64,000 nucleotides of DNA. Source: Pontibacter sp. FD36. GTDB lineage: Bacteria; Bacteroidota; Bacteroidia; Cytophagales; Hymenobacteraceae. A model generated the notes under the pieces. That model searched no databases and was not told where the DNA came from. It saw nothing but the letters and a program-made list of their open reading frames with translations. Positions 50,577 to 59,984 of this stretch are shown here, piece after piece; positions within the stretch are counted from its first letter, which is position 1; every line of letters starts with the position of its first letter. A program made the translations under genes and the position numbers. The stretch covers positions 124,001 through 188,000 of the forward strand of contig NZ_JADPMP010000012.1 in NCBI RefSeq assembly GCF_015686655.1, in the 5' to 3' direction.

Positions 50577-53003
50577 CTAGCGACCGCCTTTGTCATCGTT
50601 GTTGATCTTTTTGCTGCGCTTGCCGCCGTTGGTATTCATCTGCCCGAAGCGCCACTCGAAAGACAAGCGCACTGAGCGGTTGAAGTTAAAAGAGCGGGAC
50701 TCGTAGGCGAAGGTAGGGTCGTTGCGCTGCCCGGTCTGTTTCATGCTGCGGTTGAAAGGGTTGTTTACACCCAGTGTGACGCTGGCCTTCTTATCCAAGA
50801 ACTCACGCTTGGCCGCAAAGCCATACCAGTGCCAGCCTGAGTTGCTGCTCTGCAGGTTCAGCCAGCCGGAGCTATAGTTGCCGTAAGCCTGGAAAGAGTA
50901 GTCATTCGGCAGTTTGTAGGTGGTATTCAGGTTCATGCTCCACACTAGTCCGGAGTTGCTCAGGTTGCGTGCCGGACTTTCTACATCAAGGTAGCGCAGG
51001 TCAGAGCCACCGCTCATGTTCCAGTTCTTGTTCAGCTGGCCCGACAGGTTCAGGTTCAGTCCATAGATCTTGCGTTGCGCCACGTTTTGCGGCGACAGAA
51101 TTGATACGCCATTTTCATCAACCTGGGACAGGTACTCAATCGCATTGTCGGTATAGCGCCAGTAGAGCGCCGTGTTGATGTTAAGCCCTTTGTCAGTGCT
51201 CATGCTGTGGCCCAGTTCTACGGCGTGGTTCAGTTCAGGATCCAGGTAGGGGTTGCCGGTGCGCAGGTTCAGGGTATCGCTGGCATCTACCCAGGGGTTG
51301 AGGTACCAGATAAGCGGCCGCTGGATGCGCTGGGTATAGCTGGCTTTCAGGGTATGCGCCTTTATCCCTTTCGACACCGAGATGCTCGGTATCAGGTTGG
51401 TGTACTCGTTGCTCATTTTAGTTTTGGTACTCTCAAAATCTCCTGAGATATCGGTGTGCTCCAGGCGGGCTCCGGCCTTGATGTTCCACTTCGATTTGGT
51501 GCTCAGGTGCAGGGAGGTATAGCCCGAGTATACCCGCTGAAAGTAATTGAAATCGTTCGACTGACTTGGGTCAGGCTCCAGCGGACTTACTCCGTCCAGC
51601 GATTGCAATACCCTGAACTCACTGCCGATGTCGCGGCGGATGGCCTTGGCACCCACTTCCAGTTTCAGACTGGTGGTGTCGCGGAGGCCGTTCAGCTTAA
51701 AAGGATGGGTATAGTCGGTTTGCAGGGTGTATTCCTTGTTCCGACTGAAGTTCTTGCTTTGCTGCCGGAAGGTGAGCTCGTCACCGGAGGTATAGTTCTC
51801 GGCCTCGTACTCGTAGTTGTCGGGCATGCGGCTGTACTGCGACAGGATGGAAAGCTCCTGCTCCGGCTTAAAGGTTTTGGTATAGCCCAAATCCAGTTGT
51901 CCGTTCCCGTAGGGGTTTGTGTAGCTCCTTTCTGAACGAAAATTCTGGAGCAGGTTGCCATTCGTATCACGGAGCCTGTTCAAAATGGTATTGTCGTTCG
52001 GGAAATCTCCACCCCATACGTTGGCCGAAAAGTTGATGCGGCTTGTGGAGTCCGGGTCGTAGTCGATGCTCATTTCGCCGTTGCCTCCAAAACCGGTGTT
52101 ATCAGCCCAGGTAGTTTGCTCGAAAACAGATATAGGCTCCCCGTTTACCAGGTTGGTGCGCGTACTCTCCATGCTGTATTTGTTGCGGTACTGATAGCCG
52201 CTGGCCGAAAGCGAAATACCGAGCTTTTTTTTGCGGTAGTTCAGGTTAGTGCCCAGGTAGCGGTTCAGGTTGCCGGTTGTGACATTGGTGGAGCCGTTGA
52301 AGCCCTGCAAGCCCTTTTTGGTGATGATGTTGATTACACCGGCCGAGCCTTCCGCATCGTAACGGGCGCCCGGACTTGTGATCACCTCCACCGACTTGAT
52401 GTTATCGGCGGGCATCTGGCGGAGCGCCTCAGCCAGGTTGCGGGCCATCATACCGGAAGGCTTGCCGTTCACGAGTACCTTGATGTTGCTGTTGCCGCGC
52501 ATCTGCACGTTGCCGTCGAGGTTTACGGTAAGCGTAGGCACTTTACGCAATACGTCCGCCGCGTTGCCCCCAGCGTTGGAGACATCCTTTTCAGCATTGT
52601 ACACCAGTTTGTCGCCTTTGTCTTCCACCAGCGCCTTCATGGCCGTTACTTCTACCGCGGCCAGCATTTTGCTGTCAGAGTTGAGCGGAACTTTACCAAG
52701 TTGGAGCACAGGCTGATCGGCTGTCAGTGTGATCGGGAGCTTTTTAGGGCGGTATCCCAGAAAAGTAAGATCCAGGGTATAGCTGCCCAGGGGCAGGTTG
52801 GCCAACTCGAATTTGCCTTCACCGTCTGCGGCGGTTCCGGATATTAGTTTGTCGCCGTTTTTGAGTACGGCATTGGCATAGCCGATGGGGGCTGCGGTCA
52901 GAGAGTCGCTGAGCACACCGCTCAATTTGCCCGAATGGGCCATCTGTGCCATCGTGCCATTACCAATCAGCAGCAAGAGAATTAAAGTAAATAACTGTTT
53001 CAT
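50577..53003 (-). CDS. Outer-membrane beta-barrel receptor (OMP_b-brl_3 type)
   Basis: An 808-residue receptor-like protein: signal peptide ending MAQM, a carboxypeptidase-regulatory-like domain at about 25-110 (GKLSGVLSDSLTAAPIGYANAVLKNG, LPLGSYTLDLTFLGYRPK), a plug (GNAADVLRKVPTLTVNLDGNVQMRGNSNIKVLVNGKPSG, VEVITSPGARYDAEGSAGVINIITKKG) and a barrel with YTQRIQRPLIWYLNPW and FNRSVRLSFEWRFG at the end. It is a full-length relative of the partial gene at position 1. The ligand is unknown; in this group outer-membrane roles other than TonB uptake are possible. Confidence 0.92.
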   Translation of the reverse strand: MKQLFTLILLLLIGNGTMAQMAHSGKLSGVLSDSLTAAPIGYANAVLKNGDKLISGTAADGEGKFELANLPLGSYTLDLTFLGYRPKKLPITLTADQPVLQLGKVPLNSDSKMLAAVEVTAMKALVEDKGDKLVYNAEKDVSNAGGNAADVLRKVPTLTVNLDGNVQMRGNSNIKVLVNGKPSGMMARNLAEALRQMPADNIKSVEVITSPGARYDAEGSAGVINIITKKGLQGFNGSTNVTTGNLNRYLGTNLNYRKKKLGISLSASGYQYRNKYSMESTRTNLVNGEPISVFEQTTWADNTGFGGNGEMSIDYDPDSTSRINFSANVWGGDFPNDNTILNRLRDTNGNLLQNFRSERSYTNPYGNGQLDLGYTKTFKPEQELSILSQYSRMPDNYEYEAENYTSGDELTFRQQSKNFSRNKEYTLQTDYTHPFKLNGLRDTTSLKLEVGAKAIRRDIGSEFRVLQSLDGVSPLEPDPSQSNDFNYFQRVYSGYTSLHLSTKSKWNIKAGARLEHTDISGDFESTKTKMSNEYTNLIPSISVSKGIKAHTLKASYTQRIQRPLIWYLNPWVDASDTLNLRTGNPYLDPELNHAVELGHSMSTDKGLNINTALYWRYTDNAIEYLSQVDENGVSILSPQNVAQRKIYGLNLNLSGQLNKNWNMSGGSDLRYLDVESPARNLSNSGLVWSMNLNTTYKLPNDYSFQAYGNYSSGWLNLQSSNSGWHWYGFAAKREFLDKKASVTLGVNNPFNRSMKQTGQRNDPTFAYESRSFNFNRSVRLSFEWRFGQMNTNGGKRSKKINNDDKGGR

Positions 53004-53315
53004 AATTTTATTTTGTGAGGATAGAGTAGGTTAAGTATGGCAAACAGAACCCCGGGTAAAGCCAAAAGCTATACCTGCAGGTGGGTGAATAAGTGTTGAA
53101 TTGGTGTTTTACTGATGCGAATTTGAACTATAGATGTAGTGCTTATGCCAATGGTTGCCTCTGTGCCTCAAATATTTTTTATTTTTTTCCAGGATGTTGC
53201 TCAACACCTTCTAAAACGAGGTATAGCAGGGGAGCCAAACCCAAATCGGTAGAGCCTGCTGCACCCATCTCAACCCGGGACAGGTATAGCAGTATGAGCT
53301 TGTAAAAAGAAACCG
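53004..53315. other. Intergenic region, three octamers
   Basis: A 312-bp gap between divergent genes. It contains octamers at 53069, 53219 and 53282 and a T-rich tract at 53171-53190. A plus-strand frame at 53093-53305 has no likely start context and is Cys/Ser-rich noise. No clear promoter consensus. Confidence 0.7.
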
Positions 53316-53792
53316 ATGAAAGAGGAAAAACAATTGCGCGATCACCTGGAAAAACTGATGCGGATGGGACAGGCCTATCGACCGATGGATGAGCTGCTGC
53401 AGGGGCTAAACCTAACGGAAGCAGGGCGGCAGGTAGAGGAACTGCCCTATACCATCTGGCAATTGCTCGAGCATTTGCGCTTCGCCCAACAAGACATCCT
53501 GGACTTTTGCCGCAACCCCGCTTATCAGGAACCCGACTGGCCCGACGATTACTGGCCCGCCGACGTAGCCCCAGCCGATCAGCAAGCTCTGGACCAGACC
53601 CTGCAGGCAATCAACCGGGACCTGGAGGCGATGGTACAACTGGTGCAGGATACCGAAAACGATCTCTTTGAACCTATACCACATGGCAATGGACAGACAC
53701 TCCTGCGCGAAGCCATGCTGGTGGCCGAGCACAATGCCTATCACTTTGGCCAGATCGTGGTGCTGCGGCGTCTGCTGGGTGCTGATCTGTAG
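53316..53792 (+). CDS. DinB-family protein
   Basis: A 158-residue four-helix protein of the DinB/YfiT superfamily. The metal-binding His triad is present: H53 in LLEHLRFAQQDI and H139/H143 in VAEHNAYHFGQIVVLRRLLG. The sequence TIWQLLEHLRFAQQDILDFCRNPAY is characteristic. Such proteins bind a divalent metal and often catalyse thiol-transfer reactions; the substrate is unknown. It is followed by a short gap and a membrane-protein gene. Confidence 0.88.
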   Translation: MKEEKQLRDHLEKLMRMGQAYRPMDELLQGLNLTEAGRQVEELPYTIWQLLEHLRFAQQDILDFCRNPAYQEPDWPDDYWPADVAPADQQALDQTLQAINRDLEAMVQLVQDTENDLFEPIPHGNGQTLLREAMLVAEHNAYHFGQIVVLRRLLGADL

Positions 53793-53920
53793 GGGGAGGA
53801 GGTGCAGCTTATGTTAGCCGTTTTATTTGGGGTGTTGGTCTAATAGATTTTCATCTGAAAGCTGGATTTTTATACTTGAGTATCAAATTGATACCCATTG
53901 TAAACCAGCTGTTTAATGCC

Positions 53921-54688
53921 ATGCTTCAAAACAAAGACATCCTGCTGCTCCTGATCCGGCTCTTTCTGGGCTATATCTTTTTTTCGTCTGGTATATGCAA
54001 ATTGACGGGTGGAGAATTCGGTCAGCTAATCGGGCCGCCCTGGCTGGAGGAGCAGCTGGCGCAGTACGGGCTGGGGCTGTTTGCCAAGGTAGTGGCGGTG
54101 AGTCAGGTGCTGTGCGGTACGCTGCTGCTCTCGCAGCGCTTCAGTTTGCTCGGAGCCATCATGCTGGTGCCTATGAACGTGGCCATACTGGCCGTAACAG
54201 TTTCGCAGCAGTGGGCCGGCACGCCTTATGTCAATACGGTGATGCTGTTGCTCAACCTGACGCTGTTGTTACTGGAGCGGGACAAATTCCGCTTTCTGTG
54301 GCAGGCCAACCGGAGTTATCAGATCAGTCCCTCCGTGACAGACGCCATTGGCCAGAACCTGTACAGCTGGCTGGGGATCGGCCTTTGTCTGCTGACCCTG
54401 GCGGCGGCTCCTTTCAATATCTTTTTGACCAATGCATTTGCCTTGCCAGCTTTCGCTGCTTTTGCCGCTACGCTGCTTCGCAGTGAGCTGGTCGTGAAGC
54501 TCGACAGAGTGTTGCTGGCATTGCCTTTTGTAGCCATGACGTTTGTCACGATGGGTCTTCGAATCCCACACGTGCTTTGGGGCTTGGGTGGCGTGCTGCT
54601 GCTCGAAGGGCTGCTGTTGATGGTGCGACTATACCTGGGCAGAAGGCAGCAGCGCGGTCCGGTAGAAGCTGCCGCCCTGGCGGGCTAA
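53921..54688 (+). CDS. DoxX/MauE-like membrane protein
   Basis: A 255-residue integral membrane protein with about seven helices. The start is ATG 53921 (MLQNKDILLLLIRLFLGYIFFSSGICKLTGGEFGQ); a TTG at 53876 extends the frame. The first helix with FFSSGICKL and the second-helix VVAVSQVLCGTLLLSQRFSLLGAIMLVPMNVAILAVT resemble DoxX family organisation, but with a longer C-terminal half. It is followed by two more membrane-protein genes in the same direction. The function is unknown. Confidence 0.7.
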   Translation: MLQNKDILLLLIRLFLGYIFFSSGICKLTGGEFGQLIGPPWLEEQLAQYGLGLFAKVVAVSQVLCGTLLLSQRFSLLGAIMLVPMNVAILAVTVSQQWAGTPYVNTVMLLLNLTLLLLERDKFRFLWQANRSYQISPSVTDAIGQNLYSWLGIGLCLLTLAAAPFNIFLTNAFALPAFAAFAATLLRSELVVKLDRVLLALPFVAMTFVTMGLRIPHVLWGLGGVLLLEGLLLMVRLYLGRRQQRGPVEAAALAG

Positions 54689-54701
54689 AAAGAAGCGACG
54701 G

Positions 54702-54724
54702 CTATACCTTTACAGCAGGTATAG
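54702..54724. repeat. Inverted pair of the AGGTATAG octamer
   Basis: CTATACCT (54702-54709) and AGGTATAG (54717-54724) with a 7-nt loop, directly after a stop codon. It resembles a small intercistronic hairpin. Confidence 0.7.
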
Positions 54725-54793
54725 GCAGCTTTCATCCTGCACGTCTCCTCCTAAATTTCATCCGTAAAATAAGAGGAGGAAGTGGCTTGAAAA

Positions 54794-55162
54794 ATGGAAC
54801 AGATCCAGCAAGAGGAGCTTGAGATACGAAACCGCAAACTGCTGCTCATCAAAGTAGTGCATACCCTGGTGTGGGTGTTCTACAATGTCGTGATCTTTTA
54901 CCTGCTCTATGCCGTCATCGCCAACCGGATCGACAGGTGGGTCTGGATCTGCCTGGGCCTCATCGTGCTGGAGGGTCTTGTGCTGCTGGTGTTCAACAAA
55001 ATGTGTCCTATCACCGTGGTGGCCCGGCGCTATTCGGACTCTACCAAAGATAATTTCGATATTTTCCTGCCTAACTGGCTAGCCAGGTATAATAAAGCGA
55101 TCTATACCACAATCGTTCTCATCAGTGTGCTTATATTAGCCTACCGTTTGGTGCAGGAGTGA
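54794..55162 (+). CDS. Small integral membrane protein
   Basis: A 122-residue protein with three probable helices (LLLIKVVHTLVWVFYNVVIFYLLYAVIA; RWVWICLGLIVLEGLVLLVFN; IYTTIVLISVLILAYRL) and a hydrophilic loop with MCPITVVARRYSDSTKDNFDIFLPNWLARYNK. A similar CPLT(V)xARRY pattern occurs in small membrane proteins of unknown function. It lies 105 bp after the DoxX-like gene. Confidence 0.75.
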   Translation: MEQIQQEELEIRNRKLLLIKVVHTLVWVFYNVVIFYLLYAVIANRIDRWVWICLGLIVLEGLVLLVFNKMCPITVVARRYSDSTKDNFDIFLPNWLARYNKAIYTTIVLISVLILAYRLVQE

Positions 55163-55261
55163 TTGGAGAGAGCGTGGCTATACCTGGAGCAGGTAAGCTA
55201 TGCGGAAAGCGGTGGTCATTCGCAACCTGGCTTCCTCAGAAGTCATACATCCTGAATCGCT

Positions 55262-56623
55262 ATGCAGCAGCTCATCAAGCCGATCGGCATTTACCCGCTG
55301 GTTTACTTCCGCATCCTGTTCGGGTTGCTGATGTTCTGCGAAGGTATAGGTGCCGTGCTCATCAACTGGGTGCAGGAGCACTACGTGGAGCCGACCATCC
55401 ATTTCAACTACATCGGGCTGGAGTGGATCAGGCCGCTGGCCGGCAATGGCATGGTATACCTGTACCTGTTCATGGCGCTGCTGGGCTTCCTGATCATGGT
55501 AGGCTGGCGCTATAAGCTCACTTCCTTTCTATTTTTCCTGCTCTTCGGCTACAGCTTTTTCAGCGAAAAGACGCATTACCTCAACCACCACTACCTCATC
55601 TGGCTGATCAGCGGACTGATGGTGACCCTGCCCGCCCACCGCAAATATTCCCTGGATGTGCGCAGGCTACCGGAGCTTGAAACGGAGGTGGCCCCGCAGT
55701 GGACGCTCTGGCTCTTCCGGGCGCAGCTGGTGCTGGTGTACTTTTACGCCGGAGTGGCCAAACTGCAACCCGACTGGCTGGCCGCCAAATCCATGAGCAT
55801 CTGGATGTCCGCCAAAACGCATTTTTATGTGATAGGCCCCTACCTGAACACTCCGACTATGATACAACTGGTGGTGTGGGGAGGGCTTTTCTTTGACTTC
55901 CTGATCGGCTTTGCCCTGCTCTGGCCGCGCACCCGGATGGTGGCTTTCTGGGTGGCCTTCGCTTTTCACATCTTCAATTCAGCGGTGTTTCATGTAGGGG
56001 TTTTTCCATACTTCATGATCGCGGCCAATGTGCTGTTCTTTAGCCCGGAGCAGATCGCCCGCTGGTTTTTCCGGAAAAGGACCTCACCCGAACTTCTGCA
56101 GCATGCTCCGCTCAAACAGCCCCGCTGGCAGCTTCGGCTGGGGGCGCAGTTCTGTGTACTATACCTGAGCTTCCAATTGCTCTTTCCGCTGCGGCACTTC
56201 TTTATTCCCGGCGACGTGAACTGGACCGAAGAAGGGCACCGCTTCTCCTGGCGCATGATGCTGCGCACCAAGCGCGGGCACGTATACTACCAGGTAAAAG
56301 ACCCGGCGACAGAGCAAGTGCTATACGTTTCTCCTAACGACTACCTGGTGCGGGAGCAGCTGAAAGAATTGCCTAAGCACCCGGATATGATCTGGCAGTT
56401 TGCGCAGTTCCTGAAGCTGGAATTTCAAAAGAAAGGGATAGCCAACCCGGAAGTATATGCCATCTCCCGCCTCAGCTTAAATGGCTACCCGGCGCACCCC
56501 ATCGTAGACCCTACCGTGGACCTGGCGGCTATACCTTATACCTGGGGTGCCAAAAGTTGGGTAACACCACGGCCCGAGGCAGACGGTTGGCCCTGGGTGA
56601 AACAAATCATTTCAGAGAAGTGA
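55262..56623 (+). CDS. HTTM / vitamin K-dependent carboxylase-like protein
   Basis: A 453-residue membrane protein of the HTTM family, named for horizontally transferred transmembrane domains related to gamma-glutamyl carboxylase. The N-terminal half has several helices (YPLVYFRILFGLLMFCEGIGAVLINW, YLYLFMALLGFLIMVGW, HHYLIWLISGLMVTLPAHRKYS with FFSEKTHYLNHHY). The C-terminal half has GDVNWTEEGHRFSWRMMLRTKRG, like the conserved EGHRFSWR region of the carboxylase. Bacterial members are not shown to carboxylate Glu; the activity is unproven. It is a probable operon partner of the two membrane genes before it. Confidence 0.88.
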   Translation: MQQLIKPIGIYPLVYFRILFGLLMFCEGIGAVLINWVQEHYVEPTIHFNYIGLEWIRPLAGNGMVYLYLFMALLGFLIMVGWRYKLTSFLFFLLFGYSFFSEKTHYLNHHYLIWLISGLMVTLPAHRKYSLDVRRLPELETEVAPQWTLWLFRAQLVLVYFYAGVAKLQPDWLAAKSMSIWMSAKTHFYVIGPYLNTPTMIQLVVWGGLFFDFLIGFALLWPRTRMVAFWVAFAFHIFNSAVFHVGVFPYFMIAANVLFFSPEQIARWFFRKRTSPELLQHAPLKQPRWQLRLGAQFCVLYLSFQLLFPLRHFFIPGDVNWTEEGHRFSWRMMLRTKRGHVYYQVKDPATEQVLYVSPNDYLVREQLKELPKHPDMIWQFAQFLKLEFQKKGIANPEVYAISRLSLNGYPAHPIVDPTVDLAAIPYTWGAKSWVTPRPEADGWPWVKQIISEK

Positions 56624-56739
56624 TCAGCTATACCTGTTTTGCAGAATACCACTGTTATTTATGGGATAATCTATAAATCTGTTTAGCTTTCAGTCTCGGA
56701 AGGAGGGAGGGACAGCAAATAAACCACAGAAAAAGCAGC

Positions 56740-58185
56740 ATGAAAAGCAATTTGTATCGAAAACCCATCCAGCTTCTGCTGTTCTTTTTGATGCTGTCAG
56801 CACCCGGACGCACGATTGCGCAGCACAAGCCGATCATGTTTGCCGCAACGGATGTGAAAGCCGATATGGCCTATGCTTACGAAACGCTGCAAAAGGCCCA
56901 TTACAACCTCTACGCCTATGTGAGCAAGCGGGACTATGACGCAGCTTATGACGATTTAGTAAAGTCGATCCGCAAAGACTCCCTCAGCATGCTCGAGACA
57001 ACCATGCTGATGCAGCGGCTACTGGCGATCGGCAACGTAGGGCATAGCGAGGTGGATTTCCCGGCCGCATCTTATATCACTTACGCCACGCAGGGCGGCA
57101 CCGTGCTTCCGCTCGAGTTGGCTTTTGAAGATGGCAAAACCTTTGTCCGCAAAAGCTATGTGCCGGATTCCAGCGTACAGGTTGGCGACCAGCTGCTGCA
57201 GCTCAACGGCAAACCGGTGCGGAAAATAAAATCTGCGATCCATCCCTACCTGTCAGCCGAGCGGCCCTACTTCAAAGACGCCAAACTCGAGTTCTGGTCT
57301 TTTCCACGCTATTACTGGGCTGTATTCGGGCAGCAGGAGGCCTTTAAAGTGAAAGTGAAACATGCGGACGGCAAGCGCAGCACCCATACCCTGGAGCCGA
57401 TCACCGTGATGGGTTACGAGGCAAGCCGGGGAGGCGAGATCCTGAAAAACGAGCGCTCATTCAAGTATATCGATGATGTCGCCTACCTGCATCCTGGTCC
57501 TTTCAGCTCAGCGGAGCCGGACGGGGAGGCACAGTTCAAAGCCTTTGTCGACAGCGCTTTTGCGGACATCAACACCCGGCAGGCCCGCTACCTGATCCTG
57601 GACCTGCGCAACAATGCCGGTGGGCACAACACCTTCAGCGAATACCTTATCGCCTATTTCGCAGACAAGCCTTTCCGCTGGTTCTCTGACTTCACCGTCA
57701 GGACCAGTGAGGTGCTCAAGACCCAAACCCGCAAGCAATTCCCAAAGGCTATACCTGACGACTATACCCGCCAGATCCTGGAGACTCCTGATGGAGAGAC
57801 CTTCGCCTACGCCCAAACCATGCAGCAGCCTATGCCGGAGGAACAGCGGTTCAAGGGCAAGGTATACGTGCTCGTCAACCGCCAGTCCTACTCCATGGCT
57901 GCCGTGAGTGGAGCGCTCATACAGGACTATGGTTTTGGCGAGATCGTGGGAGAGGAGACCGGCGACACACCGACCCTCTATGCCGCGCAGTTCAGCTTTC
58001 AGCTGCCCCGCACCAGTGTAGAGCTCAAAGTACCCAAAGGCTATATCGTGCGGCCAAACGGAAACGAAAAGCTGACCGGCCTCATACCAGATCATCTTGT
58101 GCGCGACCACCTGCTCGACGAAGATGACGAAGTGCTGCGCTATACCCTGGACAAACTGATCAGGCCGCTACAGGCAAAGCAATAA
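56740..58185 (+). CDS. S41 family peptidase
   Basis: A 481-residue exported serine peptidase of the C-terminal-processing type. A signal (LLFFLMLSAPGRTIAQ) precedes an N-terminal helical region, a PDZ-like middle (VQVGDQLLQLNGKPVRKI) and the catalytic core YLILDLRNNAGGHNTFS with the nucleophile S385 in NRQSYSMAAVSG and GEIVGEETGDTPTLYA. The usual Lys partner is less obvious. It probably trims periplasmic proteins. It begins 117 bp after the HTTM gene. Confidence 0.88.
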   Translation: MKSNLYRKPIQLLLFFLMLSAPGRTIAQHKPIMFAATDVKADMAYAYETLQKAHYNLYAYVSKRDYDAAYDDLVKSIRKDSLSMLETTMLMQRLLAIGNVGHSEVDFPAASYITYATQGGTVLPLELAFEDGKTFVRKSYVPDSSVQVGDQLLQLNGKPVRKIKSAIHPYLSAERPYFKDAKLEFWSFPRYYWAVFGQQEAFKVKVKHADGKRSTHTLEPITVMGYEASRGGEILKNERSFKYIDDVAYLHPGPFSSAEPDGEAQFKAFVDSAFADINTRQARYLILDLRNNAGGHNTFSEYLIAYFADKPFRWFSDFTVRTSEVLKTQTRKQFPKAIPDDYTRQILETPDGETFAYAQTMQQPMPEEQRFKGKVYVLVNRQSYSMAAVSGALIQDYGFGEIVGEETGDTPTLYAAQFSFQLPRTSVELKVPKGYIVRPNGNEKLTGLIPDHLVRDHLLDEDDEVLRYTLDKLIRPLQAKQ

Positions 58186-58288
58186 CATCCGCCTATACCT
58201 GGAAATTCAGGGCCAGTGATACCGGTCCGCAGAACCAATTGCTTAGGCAACGGTAAACATGAGGAGTGATCTCTGAACAAAAGATTCC

Positions 58289-59152
58289 ATGCCTATGACC
58301 AAGCTGCAACACCACTATTTCGATTTACCGGATGTGCGCCTGCATGCCGTGCGGGCAGGAGACGAGGCTGGCGAGACACTTATGTTTCTGCATGGCTTTC
58401 CGGAGCATTGGTATGGCTGGCACCGGCAGCTCGACTTTTTTGCAGCAGCCGGCTACGATGTGGTAGCGCCTGATCAGCGCGGCTATAATTTGAGCAGCAA
58501 GCCCAAAGTGGTAAAAGCCTATACCCTGGACAAGCTCACCGGCGACATCGTGCGGCTTATCAGTCAGCTGGGCAAGGAGCAGGTGGTGCTGGTGGGACAC
58601 GACTGGGGCGGCATGGTGGCCTGGACACTGGCTATGCATTTTCCGCACCTGCTCCGCAAGCTTGTCATCCTAAACATACCCCATCCGGCCATCATGCAGG
58701 AGCACCTCCGGAAAAATCCGAAGCAGATGCTCCGCAGCTGGTATGCCGCCTTCTTTCAGCTGCCCCTGCTGCCCGAGCAGGCAGCGCAGGCTTTTGACTT
58801 TAAAGCGCTGTCGCAGGCCATGACCGGCACCTCCAGACCTCACACTTTTTCAGAAGAGGACCTGGCCATTTACAAAGAGGGCTGGCAGCAGCCCAACGCC
58901 CTCACCAGTATGATCAACTGGTACCGGGCCTTCAGACACAATCCCCTCGACCTCAGCAGTACAATTGAAGTACCCACCCTCATGATCTGGGGCAAAGAAG
59001 ACACAGCACTAGGCGCTGAGATGGCCGAGCCTAGCATTGCTTTTTGTCCGAAGGGCAGGCTGGTCTTTCTGGACGAGGCAACACACTGGCTGCACCACGA
59101 GCAGCCAGACAGAGTGAACCAGGAGATATTGACATTTCTAAGGAACAGTTGA
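58289..59152 (+). CDS. Epoxide-hydrolase-like alpha/beta hydrolase
   Basis: A 287-residue alpha/beta hydrolase. The nucleophile is Asp in VGHDWGGMVAW (D105), with HGFPEHWYGWHRQ (oxyanion HGFPE), a conserved DQRGYNLSSKP, the acid in MIWGKEDTALG and the His in DEATHWLHHEQPDRV. The Asp nucleophile and lid region point to epoxide hydrolase or haloalkane dehalogenase relatives; epoxide hydrolase is the better fit. It is cytoplasmic, without a signal peptide. Confidence 0.9.
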   Translation: MPMTKLQHHYFDLPDVRLHAVRAGDEAGETLMFLHGFPEHWYGWHRQLDFFAAAGYDVVAPDQRGYNLSSKPKVVKAYTLDKLTGDIVRLISQLGKEQVVLVGHDWGGMVAWTLAMHFPHLLRKLVILNIPHPAIMQEHLRKNPKQMLRSWYAAFFQLPLLPEQAAQAFDFKALSQAMTGTSRPHTFSEEDLAIYKEGWQQPNALTSMINWYRAFRHNPLDLSSTIEVPTLMIWGKEDTALGAEMAEPSIAFCPKGRLVFLDEATHWLHHEQPDRVNQEILTFLRNS

Positions 59153-59274
59153 TAACTCTGACTGGAGATATACCTTATTGTTAATTGGTGAAAGTGGTTG
59201 ATTATCAGGTGAAAGTGTGCTCTGTTTATGCCTGGTGACGTATAAATAAGGTGGTGATTTTAAAAGAGCATGCT

Positions 59275-59892
59275 ATGAAGAAAATGTTACGAACCTGGGG
59301 GCTACTGGCCTTCGTTTGCTTATGGAGCCTGACGGCCTGTGAGGAAAAGGTCAGCGCCGATCCTGCTGTCGATCTCTCGTTCACATCCGCTGAATTCCTG
59401 CTGGATGATCTGGATGCCTTATCAAAGCCGCATCTGCGGGACGGCTGTGATAAAAAACAATTCAACATCCATTCAGTGGCAACCGCGCAGACCGAGCGGC
59501 ACACGCTCGCTTATATTCTGCCGATGCTGCACCTGCAGGCAAACCAGGCGGGCAGTATCCGGGATTATGCCCAGGAGCACCAGCGTACTACTGCTAGCCC
59601 CCGCGGCAGCATCAGCATCATTCACCAGGAGATTCTGATGAAGGCCAATGCCGAGCGCGACATCCTCCTGAAAGCCTATAATGATAACCGCATCAGCTTT
59701 GCACAGCTCGAAGAAAGGCTACAGGTACTGCACGAACGGGTAGAAGCGGAGCTTCGTAACCATGAAAGAAAACAGGAGCACATGCAGGTGCTGCGCAGTC
59801 AGCGGTCAGCGCTTTTCCAAAACATAGAGGCCGTGCTGGATCGTGAGCAGTTGCACCAGTGGACTAGCTGGAGGCGCAGCATTCCGTCGTAA
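59275..59892 (+). CDS. Hypothetical lipoprotein, 205 aa
   Basis: The start is ATG 59275 (MKKMLRTWGLLAFVCLWSLTAC, lipobox LTAC). The mature protein is highly charged and helical, with a long C-terminal helix (ISFAQLEERLQVLHERVEAELRNHERKQEHMQVLRSQRSALFQNIEAVLDREQLHQW). It recalls the helical Spy/CpxP type in length and in the final LDREQLHQW, close to the LTxxQ motif, but the match is weak. It ends before a strong palindromic terminator. Confidence 0.7.
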   Translation: MKKMLRTWGLLAFVCLWSLTACEEKVSADPAVDLSFTSAEFLLDDLDALSKPHLRDGCDKKQFNIHSVATAQTERHTLAYILPMLHLQANQAGSIRDYAQEHQRTTASPRGSISIIHQEILMKANAERDILLKAYNDNRISFAQLEERLQVLHERVEAELRNHERKQEHMQVLRSQRSALFQNIEAVLDREQLHQWTSWRRSIPS

Positions 59893-59912
59893 GTTGCTGC
59901 AATGCACTAAAC

Positions 59913-59952
59913 AAAAAACGCTCACAGCTGCTAGCAGCTGTGAGCGTTTTTT
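59913..59952. terminator. Perfect 40-bp palindromic terminator
   Basis: Each 20-nt half (AAAAAACGCTCACAGCTGCT and its complement) is perfect with CTAG at the centre, giving an 18-bp stem and a CUAG loop. A's on the left and T's on the right are symmetrical. It ends the lipoprotein gene; the following gene is on the same strand, so symmetry is not required by context. Confidence 0.9.
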
Positions 59953-59984
59953 ACATACTTTGAAGCTTCATGTGATTTAATGCT

